A DNA stretch of 64,000 bases from Streptomyces sp. NBC_00704 (GTDB lineage Bacteria > Actinomycetota > Actinomycetes > Streptomycetales > Streptomycetaceae). The DNA is taken from contig NZ_CP109000.1 of assembly GCF_036226605.1 (NCBI RefSeq), positions 7,498,501-7,562,500 on the forward strand, in the 5' to 3' direction. A program made the translations under genes and the position numbers. This document shows, piece after piece, positions 43,320 to 51,634 of the stretch; the first letter of the stretch is position 1, and the number at the start of each line of letters is the position of its first letter. Under the pieces are notes generated by a model. That model was not told the DNA's origin, did no database searches, and was given only the letters and a program-made list of their open reading frames with translations.

Positions 43320-44297
43320 ATGGCTGCCCATCGAATGATCGACGTGAACGGGATCCGGCTGCACATCGCGGAGGAGGGCGAAGGCCCCCTCGTCGTGCTC
43401 CTGCACGGCTTCCCCGAGTCGTGGCATTCCTGGCAGCACCAGTTCGGCCCGCTGGCCGCCGCCGGCTTCCACGTGGTCGCACCCGACCAGCGGGGATACG
43501 GCCGCAGCGACCACCCCGAGGACGTGGCGGCCTACAGCATCCTGCACCTGGTCGGCGACGTCGTCGGTCTGATCCACGCGCTCGGCGAGGAGAAGGCGTA
43601 CGTCGTCGGACACGACTGGGGCGCGCCGGTCGCCTGGCACACCGCGCTGCTCCGGCCGGACATCGTGCTGGGGGTGGCCGGGCTCAGCGTGCCGCCGCCG
43701 TTCCGCGGTACGCAGCCGCCGCTCGGGGTCATGGACCGCATGTTCGGCGGCCGGTTCTACTGGAACTACTTCAACCGGCCCGGCGTCGCGGACGCGGAGT
43801 TCGCGAAGGACCCGCGCACGACGCTGCGGAAGTTCTTCCACATGGCGTCCGGCGAGGCTCCCGCCGCGGCGGAGGGAAGGCAGCCCCTGGTCGAGCACGG
43901 CCGGGGCTGGCTGGAGACGATGCCCGATCCGGAGGTCCTGCCCGAGTGGTTCACCGAGGCGGACCTGGACGTCCTCACCGACAGCTTCTCCGGGGGCTTC
44001 ACCGGCGCGCTCAACTGGTACCGCAACATCGACCGCAACTGGGAGCTGACGGCGGCCTGGCACCAGGCCGTCGTCGACGTGCCCGCGCTGTACGTGTACG
44101 GGGACCGCGACCTGGTGCCCGCGTTCCCGGGCACGCCGGAACTCATCGCGGCACTGCCTGACCTGATGCCCAGCCTGCGGCGTGAGCCGGTGCGGCTGGA
44201 GGGGTGCGGACACTGGACGCAGCAGGAGCGCCCGGCGGAGGTGAACGCCGCGCTCGTGGACTTCCTCACCGAACTGCGCGGCGAACTCCGGGACTGA
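43320..44297 (+). CDS. Epoxide hydrolase-like alpha/beta hydrolase
   Basis: The 325-aa protein matches soluble epoxide hydrolases: oxyanion HGFPESW (29-35), DQRGYGRSDHP, nucleophile GHDWGAPVAW with Asp99, a cap domain, and late Asp/His (YVYGDRDLVPA, EGCGHWTQQE). An Asp nucleophile favours epoxide hydrolase or haloalkane dehalogenase over esterase. An upstream in-frame ATG at 43308 is possible. Natural substrate unknown. Confidence 0.9.
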   Translation: MAAHRMIDVNGIRLHIAEEGEGPLVVLLHGFPESWHSWQHQFGPLAAAGFHVVAPDQRGYGRSDHPEDVAAYSILHLVGDVVGLIHALGEEKAYVVGHDWGAPVAWHTALLRPDIVLGVAGLSVPPPFRGTQPPLGVMDRMFGGRFYWNYFNRPGVADAEFAKDPRTTLRKFFHMASGEAPAAAEGRQPLVEHGRGWLETMPDPEVLPEWFTEADLDVLTDSFSGGFTGALNWYRNIDRNWELTAAWHQAVVDVPALYVYGDRDLVPAFPGTPELIAALPDLMPSLRREPVRLEGCGHWTQQERPAEVNAALVDFLTELRGELRD

Positions 44298-44338
44298 GGA
44301 CTGAGGCCCTCCGTCCGCCCGTCGAAGCCCTCGCCGCG

Positions 44339-44377
44339 GTCGGCGTCACCGCCGCGGTCGGCGGCCGCGACGCCGAC
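44339..44377. terminator. Hairpin between convergent hydrolase and GlsB genes
   Basis: GTCGGCGTC (44339-44347) pairs with GACGCCGAC (44369-44377), and the intervening GC-rich sequence can extend the fold. It lies between two converging stops. Confidence 0.5.
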
Positions 44378-44397
44378 GGCGGCGGTGAACGCGCCGG

Positions 44398-44664
44398 TCA
44401 GTCCCGGGAGTTGCCGAACAGCAGGCGGTAGGCGACGAGCAGCACCAGTGCGCCGCCGACGGCCGCACCCCAGGTGTACAGGTCGAAGAAGTGCTTCTCC
44501 ACCGGCCGGTCGAGGAACCGGGCGGAGATCCAGCCGCCCACGAAGGCCCCGGCGATGCCGATGAGGGTGGTGCCGATGAAGCCGCCCGGGTCGCGCCCGG
44601 GAAGCAGGATCTTGGCGATGGCCCCGGCGAGCAGGCCGAGGATGATCCAGCCGATGATGCCCAC
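44398..44664 (-). CDS. GlsB/YeaQ/YmgE-family stress membrane protein
   Basis: The 88-aa protein has three hydrophobic helices and the family pattern GIIGWIILGLLAGAIAKILL, PGGFIGTTLIGIAGAFVGGW and a last helix. GTG at 44664 follows GGAGG. These small transglycosylase-associated proteins are induced by stress; function is poorly known. Confidence 0.92.
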   Translation of the reverse strand: MGIIGWIILGLLAGAIAKILLPGRDPGGFIGTTLIGIAGAFVGGWISARFLDRPVEKHFFDLYTWGAAVGGALVLLVAYRLLFGNSRD

Positions 44665-44844
44665 GTCGTACGTCCTCCAGAGTCGGTCGGTGCGTGCCGG
44701 CTGCCCTGGTGTGACTCCGGTTCGCGCAGGTGGAGACGCCGTGCGGGGCCCGGGCGGTTGCGCTCGGCGCGCCACGGGACGCCCGGCCCCGGACCGTGCT
44801 CCCGGTCAGGGCCCCGGTCCCGGTCCCGTGACGGGCGCCGCAGG

Positions 44845-45294
44845 TCACGGTGAGGCCGGCGGCGTCTCCGGTTCGGGGTGGGCCAGGCGGCGCAGCAGGG
44901 GCAGGGCCTCGTCGAGGGGCACGGGCCGGAAGAAGCGCGCGTCGGCGCGTTCCACGGCGGCGATCGCGCGGGGGGCCAGGTCCGCGCCGGCGTCGGTGAC
45001 CCGCAGTCGCTTGGCGCGGGTGTCGGCCGGGTCCACCTCCCGCTCGACGAGTCCCTTCTGTTCCAGGGTGCGCAGGACCTGCGAGGTCATCTTGACGTCG
45101 GTGCCCGCCTGGCGGGCCAGGGTGAGCTGGTTGGGGTGCTCGCCCCGGGAGTTGAGCCACCAGGCGCAGGCCAGCAGGACGAACTGGACGTGCGTGAGGC
45201 CGAGGGGCGCCAGGACCGCGGTGAGCTCGCGCTGCCAGCGCAGCGTGGCGTGCCAGAGCAGCAGACCGGGGCTGTCGCCGGGGCTGAGCGGCAT
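44845..45294 (-). CDS. MarR-family transcriptional regulator
   Basis: The 149-aa protein has a MarR winged helix: LTHVQFVLLACAWWL, LTLARQAGTDVKMTSQVLRTL, LEQKGLVEREVDPADTRAKR-LRVT. Its ATG overlaps the SRPBCC stop by one base (TGATG), so the two genes are translationally coupled. Twin AGATAGTCT sites upstream of the pair are candidate operators. Ligand unknown. Confidence 0.94.
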   Translation of the reverse strand: MPLSPGDSPGLLLWHATLRWQRELTAVLAPLGLTHVQFVLLACAWWLNSRGEHPNQLTLARQAGTDVKMTSQVLRTLEQKGLVEREVDPADTRAKRLRVTDAGADLAPRAIAAVERADARFFRPVPLDEALPLLRRLAHPEPETPPASP

Positions 45295-45710
45295 CAGCGC
45301 GCCGCCCGTTCGACCAGCGCGGCCATCGTGTCGGGCCAGTCGGCGGTGATGCCCGGACCGATCCGCGCCCCGGCCTCGTCGGCGCCCGGACCGGTGATCT
45401 CCATCCGGTACACCACCCGGACGCGGCCCTCGCCGAGCCGGTCGATCCGGTGCACGGTCCGCAGCAGCAGATCCCCGAACCGGGCCTCGTCGACGAACAG
45501 TTCGCCCTCGGTCACCTCCGCGATCCGCAGGGCGATCGGCTCCTCCCCGGGGGGCGTCATCGTGATGCGGGCGCCGGTCGCGAACGGGCCGTCGATCTCC
45601 GTCTTCTCGATCTCCGCGTTCCAGGCGCCCCAGTTCTCGACGTCCGCCCAGAGCCGCCAGATCGCCTCGGGGGCGGCGGCGGCCTCGACGGCGTGCTCGT
45701 AGTTCCACAT
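45294..45710 (-). CDS. SRPBCC (START/Bet v1-fold) protein
   Basis: The 138-aa protein has a hydrophobic-cavity SRPBCC fold: HAVEAAAAPEAIWRLWADVE, WNAEIEKTEIDGPFATGARI and a long C-terminal helix. These bind or process hydrophobic small molecules. It is the first gene of a pair with MarR, a common arrangement in which the regulator senses the same compound class. Confidence 0.88.
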   Translation of the reverse strand: MWNYEHAVEAAAAPEAIWRLWADVENWGAWNAEIEKTEIDGPFATGARITMTPPGEEPIALRIAEVTEGELFVDEARFGDLLLRTVHRIDRLGEGRVRVVYRMEITGPGADEAGARIGPGITADWPDTMAALVERAAR

Positions 45711-46118
45711 GGTGCGGTCTCCTCGTGTCGATGTTCTGCTCGAAGACTATCTCTGCACAGACTATCTGTCGAGGGGACGGAGACGGCTCGCCGGCGAAGG
45801 CCGGTACCCGCGCTACCGGGCGGGCAGCGGCTCGCGTACGGCGGGTGAGGAAGCGGCGCGGGGCGGCGATCAACGCGTCGGCGGATCGAGGGGTCGTCAC
45901 ATCGAGGGAAGCGCGCGCGTTCGGGCGAGCCGGGGGAATTCGGGGGCGAAGCAGGTGAATCCGGGCCGGGGAAGGCCCGGCGGCGGCCTCATGTCCCGTC
46001 CTCGCCGCGTCCCGCCTGACACGCTGACACCTGTCGTGCGTATTCATGGACGGAACAGCGGCCGGGCGTGCCGGACGAGGCGAGAGCGCCTGGCGGACGA
46101 ACAGGAGAGCAGACGCGT
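45711..46118. promoter_or_regulatory. Divergent control region with twin AGATAGTCT sites
   Basis: 408 bp between the SRPBCC and gdhA genes. On the minus strand AGATAGTCT occurs twice 15 bp apart (45744-45752 and 45759-45767), 34-57 bp upstream of the SRPBCC start, fitting a MarR operator or overlapping -10. Nothing distinct is seen before gdhA beyond its ribosome site AGGAGAG. Confidence 0.55.
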
Positions 46119-47465
46119 ATGAATCCCAGTGCTCACATCGAGGCCGTCTACGCGGCAGTCTGCCGGCGCAACCCCGGGGAGAACGAGTTCCACCAGGCGG
46201 TGGGCGAGGTGCTGCACACGCTGGCGCCGGCCCTGCAGGCGCATCCCGAGTACGTGGAATCGTTCATCGCCGACCGGCTGTGCGAGCCGGAGCGGCAGCT
46301 GATCTTCCGGGTGCCGTGGGTGGACGACGCGGGCCGGGTGCAGGTCAACCGTGGTTTCCGCGTGGAGTTCAGCAGCGCGCTCGGCCCGTACAAGGGCGGA
46401 CTGCGGTTCCACCCGAGCGTCGACCTCGGCATCGTGAAGTTCCTGGGCTTCGAGCAGATCTTCAAGAACGCCCTGACCGGGCTCGCGATCGGCGGCGGCA
46501 AGGGCGGCTCGGACTTCGATCCCAAGGGCCGCAGCGACGGCGAGGTCATGCGCTTCTGCCAGGCGTTCATGACCGAGCTGTACCGGCACCTGGGCGAGCA
46601 CACGGACGTCCCCGCGGGCGACATCGGCGTCGGAGGGCGCGAGATCGGCTATCTCTTCGGCCAGTACAAGCGCATCACCAACCGCTTCGAGGCGGGGGTG
46701 CTGACCGGCAAGGGCGTTTCGTGGGGCGGCTCCCACGCCCGCACCGAGGCCACCGGCTACGGCGCGGTCTACTTCGCCCAGGAGATGCTGGCCACCCGCG
46801 CGGACGGCTTCGACGGCCGCAAGGTCGTGGTGTCCGGCTCCGGGAACGTGGCCGTGTACGCGATCGAGAAGGTGCACGCGCTGGGCGGCTCGGTGGTGGC
46901 CTGCTCGGACTCGTCCGGGTACGTGGTCGACGAGGACGGCATCGACCTGGAGCTGCTGAAGACGGTCAAGGAGGCCCGGCGGGCGCGGCTGTCGGCGTAC
47001 GCGGAGGCCAGGCCCACGGCACGGTTCTCCGAGCGGGGCTCGGTCTTCGACGTGCCCTGCGACGTCGCGCTGCCGTGCGCCACGCAGAACGAACTGCACG
47101 CGCCCGACGCGGCGGCGCTGGTGAAGAACGGGGTGCGGGCCGTCGCCGAGGGCGCCAACATGCCGTGCACCCCGGAGGCCGTCGAGATCTTCCGGGAGGC
47201 GGGCATCCTGTTCGGGCCGGGCAAGGCCGCCAACGCGGGCGGTGTGGCCACCTCGGCCCTGGAGATGCAGCAGAACGCCTCTCGCGACGTGTGGACCTTC
47301 GAGCAGACGGAGCAGCGGCTGGCGGCCGTCATGCAGCGTGTGCACGACCAGTGCCGCGCCACCGCCGACGCCTACGGCGGGGCCCCTGACGACTACGTCC
47401 TGGGCGCGAACATCGCGGGCTTCCTGCGCGTGGCCCAGGCGATGACGGCTCAGGGCGTGGTCTGA
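46119..47465 (+). CDS. gdhA: NADP-specific glutamate dehydrogenase
   Basis: The 448-aa protein is a hexameric-type GDH: GPYKGGLRFHPSVDLGIVKF, KNALTGLAIGGGKGGSDFDP with catalytic Lys, VPAGDIGVGGREIGY, the Rossmann motif VVSGSGNVAVYAIEK and GAN(M)PCTPEA. It aminates 2-oxoglutarate to glutamate with NADPH for ammonium assimilation. ATG at 46119 after AGGAGAG. Monocistronic, ended by two hairpins. Confidence 0.97.
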   Translation: MNPSAHIEAVYAAVCRRNPGENEFHQAVGEVLHTLAPALQAHPEYVESFIADRLCEPERQLIFRVPWVDDAGRVQVNRGFRVEFSSALGPYKGGLRFHPSVDLGIVKFLGFEQIFKNALTGLAIGGGKGGSDFDPKGRSDGEVMRFCQAFMTELYRHLGEHTDVPAGDIGVGGREIGYLFGQYKRITNRFEAGVLTGKGVSWGGSHARTEATGYGAVYFAQEMLATRADGFDGRKVVVSGSGNVAVYAIEKVHALGGSVVACSDSSGYVVDEDGIDLELLKTVKEARRARLSAYAEARPTARFSERGSVFDVPCDVALPCATQNELHAPDAAALVKNGVRAVAEGANMPCTPEAVEIFREAGILFGPGKAANAGGVATSALEMQQNASRDVWTFEQTEQRLAAVMQRVHDQCRATADAYGGAPDDYVLGANIAGFLRVAQAMTAQGVV

Positions 47466-47466
47466 C

Positions 47467-47569
47467 GCATGACGCACCAGGGCGTCATGCGCGGCCGCTG
47501 AGGGTCCACGACCCGGGCGGCGCGGACGCCCGCGTGGACCGGCGCCTCCCCTGTGCGCGCCGGTCCACG
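47467..47569 (+). terminator. Two hairpins after gdhA
   Basis: GCATGACGC (47467-47475) pairs with 47482-47490 over a 6-nt loop just after the stop. A second 13-bp perfect stem, CGTGGACCGGCGC (47533-47545) with 47557-47569, follows. The second may serve both converging genes. Confidence 0.75.
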
Positions 47570-47651
47570 CGAGGCCGACGCACGGTCGGCCCGGTGGCCG
47601 GGCGCCGTACGTCGCGTCGCCTCCGGCGCGGGTGCGCCGTCAGGCGGGGTG

Positions 47652-48131
47652 TCAGGCCTGCACGAGGACGGTGCACCAGGTCTCGTTGTTGTCGCCGATG
47701 CCGCAGTCGGCGATCTCCCCGGTGCGGATCTTCGTCCAGACGCCCTTGGCGCGCCAGTGCCAGGTGCCCACCCGCGAGAACCGCTCGTGGTAGCCGTGGT
47801 TCGCGAACGTGAACGCGTCGACGTCCTTGCCGGTGCCGTTGCCGCCGCGCGTGCCGTTGCCGAACGACTCCTGCTTGCACTTGGCGTGATTGAACTCGCT
47901 GCCGGTGCCCCCGCCCCAGTTCCACACGTCGCAGTAGTGGGGGCCCGAGCCGAGGCTCATGGTGTAGTGCATCGTCTGGCCGGTCCTGTTCTTCACCGCG
48001 CCGCACAGGGAACCCACACAGCCGTCCGCGGAGGCGTTCGTCGCCCCGGCCACGACGGCTCCGGAGGCCAGCAGGGCGGTGGCGACGGCGGCGACGGCCG
48101 TCCGGTTCGCCCGGGACATCATCTTGCGCAT
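47652..48131 (-). CDS. Secreted six-cysteine small protein
   Basis: The 159-aa precursor has a clear Sec signal (basic MRKMMSRANR, hydrophobic core, ASA-DG cleavage) and a mature domain of about 120 residues with six cysteines (DGCVGSLCGAV, HYCDVW, AKCKQ, ADCGIG, TWCTVL) and an aromatic/Gly/Asn-rich centre. Three disulfides are likely. No family recognised; a peptidase inhibitor, toxin-like or cell-surface role is possible. It diverges from a SARP gene; heptamer repeats lie between. Confidence 0.75.
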   Translation of the reverse strand: MRKMMSRANRTAVAAVATALLASGAVVAGATNASADGCVGSLCGAVKNRTGQTMHYTMSLGSGPHYCDVWNWGGGTGSEFNHAKCKQESFGNGTRGGNGTGKDVDAFTFANHGYHERFSRVGTWHWRAKGVWTKIRTGEIADCGIGDNNETWCTVLVQA

Positions 48132-48448
48132 GGCACTTCCCATCTCTCGTTGCGTCAGCTCGGCCCACGCCTCGCGCGACCGCCGCGGTGCGGTTGGCGG
48201 GTGCGCTCCCCGGAGGCTCCGGCGGGCCGTCGCCGGCGTTCCCGGCGGGGCACGGCGTCTGCCGCGATCCGCCTGACGGCACGTGAGTTGAGGATCTACG
48301 GTGAACCTTGCGAAAACCTTGTGACGGCCGTCCGGTGACGGCCCCGGAGCGCAGGGCGGAGGGCCGACGGCGACCCCGGCCCGCCCGGGGAGCGGGGTCT
48401 CCCGCCGCCGGTCCGCCGTTCCCCCCGTCCGTCCCCACGTGAGGCACG
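48132..48448. other. Divergent region between secreted protein and SARP genes
   Basis: 317 bp with no gene. The notable content is a pair of AACCTTG heptamers; the rest is GC-rich sequence without clear hexamers. Both genes must be transcribed from here. Confidence 0.5.
48304..48321. promoter_or_regulatory. AACCTTG direct repeat with 11-bp period (SARP-type site)
   Basis: AACCTTG at 48304-48310 and 48315-48321. An 11-bp repeat period is the hallmark of SARP binding sites near -35. Read leftward, TAGATC at 48293-48298 could be the -10 for the secreted protein gene. Confidence 0.5.
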
Positions 48449-51400
48449 ATGAACCTGTACCTGCTCGGACCCTTGGAACTGCGCGTCGCGGGACGTGTCG
48501 TCGACGCCGGGCAGCCGCGTCGGCGAGCGGTCCTCGCGGCGCTGGCGGCCGACGCCGGACGTCCGGTCCCGGTGAGCACGTTGGTGGAACGCGTGTGGGA
48601 CGCCGACGCCCCCGACGGGGCCCGCTCCGTGCTCTACGCGCACATCAGCCGACTGCGCCGGCTCCTCGACGACACGGCGGCCGGCGCGGCCGCGACGGAG
48701 GCCGCCGACGGGCAGGAACCCCCGGCGCCGCCGCGCATCGCCCGGACCGCCGGGGGCTACGTACTGGAGGCGGACGAACGCGCCGTCGACCTGCTCCGGT
48801 TCCGCTCCCTAGTCGTCCAGGCGCGCGAGCCCCGACTGGACGACGAGCGACGGGCCCAACTCCTGGAGGAGGCGCTGCGGTTGTGGCGTGGCGTGCCGCT
48901 GGCCGGGCTGCCGGGGTCCTGGGCGGAGCGCACGCGGGCCGCCTGGACGCAGGAGCGGGTGGAGGCCGCGCTCGCCTGGGCCCGTGTCCTGCTCAGACAG
49001 GACAAGCCGCAGGATGTGCCCACGGTGCTCCAGCCGTTACTGGCGGAGCACCCGCTGTGCGAGCCGCTCGCCGCGGCGGTCGTCCGCGGCCTGGCCGACG
49101 CCGGCCGGACCGCCGAGGCCCTGGACACGTACGCCGCCGTCCGGCGCAGGCTCGCGGACGAACTGGGCGTGCCTCCCGGCCGCGAACTCCGTGAGATCCA
49201 CGAGGAGACGCTGCGCGCCGCCGGCCGCGACGAGGCGGCGGGCGGGGCACCGGCGCCCACCGCCACGGGTGCGCCCGCCCCGGCCGCCGTCGCTGTACCC
49301 GCCCAACTCCCCATGGCCGTGGGCCAATTCAGCGGACGGGAGGAGCAACTGGCCGAACTCACCCGGCACCTGATCCCGGACGGCCGCCCGGACGTCGGCG
49401 CCGCGGGACCGGCCGTGGTCGTCTCCGCCGTCTCCGGCACCGCGGGCGTCGGCAAGACCGCGCTGGCCGTGCGCTGGGCGCACCGCATGCGGGAGGCCTT
49501 CCCCGACGGACAGCTCTACGTCGACCTGCGCGGCTACGATCCGGACGAACCGGTCTCCGCCGCGCAGGCGTTGGCCGGCTTCCTCACCGCGCTGGGCGTC
49601 CCCGGCCAGGAGATACCGCTGCGGCTCGACGAGCGGGCGGCGCGCTACCGCACGGCGGTCGACGGACGCCGGCTGCTCGTCCTCCTCGACAACGCCGCCT
49701 CCGCCGCGCAGGTGCGCCCGCTGCTGCCCGGCAGCCCCACCTGCAAGGTCGTGATCACGAGCCGCGACTCGCTGTCGTCGCTGGTCTCGGTCCACGGCGC
49801 GCACCGCGTGATCCTCGACGTCCTCACCCCGCAGGAGGCGCTCACCCTGCTGCGCGCGCTCGTCGGGCCGCGCGTCGACGCCGACCCCGCGGCCGCCGCC
49901 GCCCTCGCCGAACAGTGCGGGCGGCTGCCGCTGGCCCTGCGCGTGGCGGCCGAACTGGTGCTGGCGCGCCGCCGGGAGAGCCTGGCCCCGCTGGTGGACG
50001 AACTGCGCGACCACCGGCGGCGCCTGGACCTGCTGGACAGCGGCGACGGCGATCCCCGGGCCGCCGTCCGGGCCGTCTTCTCCTGGTCCTACGACCGCCT
50101 CCCCGACCAGGAGGCGCGCCTGTTCCGGCTGCTGGGCCTGCACCCGGGCCCCGACACGGACGTGCACGGCGCCGCCGCCCTGACCGGCGAGAGCGTGGCA
50201 CGGACGCGACGCTCCCTGGACGCGCTGGCCCGCGCGCACCTGCTGCACCGCACAGGTCCCGGCCGTCACGGCATGCACGACCTGCTGCGCGCCTACGCCG
50301 CGGAACTCGCGGGCCGGCACGAGGAGAGGGCCGCCCGCGACGCCGCCATGAACCGTCTGCTGGACCACTGCCTCGCGGCGTCCGCGGCGGCGATGGACGT
50401 GCTGTACCCCGCCGAACGGCATCTGCGTCCCGCCGTCGAGCAGCCCCGCACGGGGCTGCCGCCGCTGCGCACCGCCGACGAGTGCCGCGCGTGGCTGCGC
50501 GCCGCGCAGCCCACCCTGGTGGCACTGTGCTCCAGGACCGAGGAACCGGGCCCGTCCCGGCACACCGTGCGGATCGCGACCACCCTGCACCGCCACTACG
50601 AGCGCTCGGGGCACTTCGCCGACGCGCTGACCGTCCACACGCACGCCGTGCGCGCCGCCCGCGCGGTCGGGGACGTCCGCGGCGAGGTCGACGTCCTCGC
50701 CTGCGTCGGCGCGGTCCACCGGCGGCTCGGGGACTACGAGAGCGCCCGGCGCCGGCACGCGGACGCGCTGGCCCTGTGCCGTCGCATCGGCTACCGGGCC
50801 GGCGAGGCACGCCATCTCACCAACATGGGCGTGCTGCACGAACTTCAGGGCGGGTACCGGGAGGCCGCCGAACACCACGAGAGGGCCGTCGACCTGTTCC
50901 GCGCGGTGGGGGACGTCCACGGCGAGGCCGACGTGCTGAACAACCTCGGCATCGTGCAGGAACTGCTGGAGGACTACCAGGCGTCGATCGAGCGGTACCA
51001 GCAGGCGCTGGCCCTGTACCGGCGGACGGGCCACGCGTTCGGCGAGGCCAGCGCCCTCGGCAACCTGGGCATTCTCCTGGCGCGGCTGGGCGACCACGCG
51101 GCGGCGGCCACGCGCTTCGAGCAGGCCCTCGCCCTGTTCAGGCGGCTCGGACACACCGGGGGAGAGGCCCACGCGCTGTCCGGCCTGGGAGACGCGCTGT
51201 GCCGCCGGGGCGGACACGAGGAGGCCGCGGAACGTCAGCGGCAGGCCCTGGCCCTCTTCCGGCGGACCGGGGAACGGTACGGCGAGACGGGCGCGCTCAA
51301 CGGCCTGGGCGAGGCGCTGCACGGCGCGGGGCGGCACGCCGAGGCCCTGAAGGCGCACGCGGCGGCGCTGGAACTGGCCCGTGGCATCGGCGAGCAGGAG

Positions 51401-51565
51401 GAACAGGCCCGCGCGCACATCGGCTCGGCCCTCGTCCGCCGGGAACTGGGGGAGCACACGAGCGCCGTCGGTCACCTGCGCGAGGCGCTCGCCCTCTACA
51501 CCGCGCTGGGCTCTCCCCGCGCGGAGGAGACGCGCAAGACGCTCCTGTCCATGACGGCCGACTGA
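48449..51565 (+). CDS. AfsR-class SARP regulator with NB-ARC and TPR domains
   Basis: The 1038-aa protein has an OmpR-like winged helix (1-100: LYLLGPLELRVAGRVVDAGQ; RRRAVLAALAADAG), a BTAD domain (about 105-250), an NB-ARC STAND NTPase with Walker A SGTAGVGKTAL (Lys336), LLVLLDNAA and VVITSR, a winged region, then about eight TPR repeats of 40 residues (690-1035, each with GEA..LNNLG-like turns). Such activators drive secondary-metabolite or differentiation genes when ATP is bound. Codon 197 is TTA (49037-49039), so translation should depend on the bldA tRNA. No biosynthetic cluster is adjacent. Confidence 0.93.
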   Translation: MNLYLLGPLELRVAGRVVDAGQPRRRAVLAALAADAGRPVPVSTLVERVWDADAPDGARSVLYAHISRLRRLLDDTAAGAAATEAADGQEPPAPPRIARTAGGYVLEADERAVDLLRFRSLVVQAREPRLDDERRAQLLEEALRLWRGVPLAGLPGSWAERTRAAWTQERVEAALAWARVLLRQDKPQDVPTVLQPLLAEHPLCEPLAAAVVRGLADAGRTAEALDTYAAVRRRLADELGVPPGRELREIHEETLRAAGRDEAAGGAPAPTATGAPAPAAVAVPAQLPMAVGQFSGREEQLAELTRHLIPDGRPDVGAAGPAVVVSAVSGTAGVGKTALAVRWAHRMREAFPDGQLYVDLRGYDPDEPVSAAQALAGFLTALGVPGQEIPLRLDERAARYRTAVDGRRLLVLLDNAASAAQVRPLLPGSPTCKVVITSRDSLSSLVSVHGAHRVILDVLTPQEALTLLRALVGPRVDADPAAAAALAEQCGRLPLALRVAAELVLARRRESLAPLVDELRDHRRRLDLLDSGDGDPRAAVRAVFSWSYDRLPDQEARLFRLLGLHPGPDTDVHGAAALTGESVARTRRSLDALARAHLLHRTGPGRHGMHDLLRAYAAELAGRHEERAARDAAMNRLLDHCLAASAAAMDVLYPAERHLRPAVEQPRTGLPPLRTADECRAWLRAAQPTLVALCSRTEEPGPSRHTVRIATTLHRHYERSGHFADALTVHTHAVRAARAVGDVRGEVDVLACVGAVHRRLGDYESARRRHADALALCRRIGYRAGEARHLTNMGVLHELQGGYREAAEHHERAVDLFRAVGDVHGEADVLNNLGIVQELLEDYQASIERYQQALALYRRTGHAFGEASALGNLGILLARLGDHAAAATRFEQALALFRRLGHTGGEAHALSGLGDALCRRGGHEEAAERQRQALALFRRTGERYGETGALNGLGEALHGAGRHAEALKAHAAALELARGIGEQEEQARAHIGSALVRRELGEHTSAVGHLREALALYTALGSPRAEETRKTLLSMTAD

Positions 51566-51596
51566 CGGACGGCCACGCACCGCCCCGGCCGCGTCG

Positions 51597-51629
51597 GGCG
51601 GCGGCGCCGCCGCTGAGGACGCCGCCGCC
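51597..51629. terminator. GC hairpin between convergent SARP and L,D-transpeptidase genes
   Basis: GGCGGCGGCG (51597-51606) and CGCCGCCGCC (51620-51629) form a 10-bp stem over a 13-nt loop in the 69-bp gap between stops. Confidence 0.6.
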
Positions 51630-51634
51630 GGGCG

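Noticed and set aside
49037..51580. 847-codon leftward frame opposite the SARP gene
   Set aside because: It mirrors the TPR-coding repeats and shows no family features.
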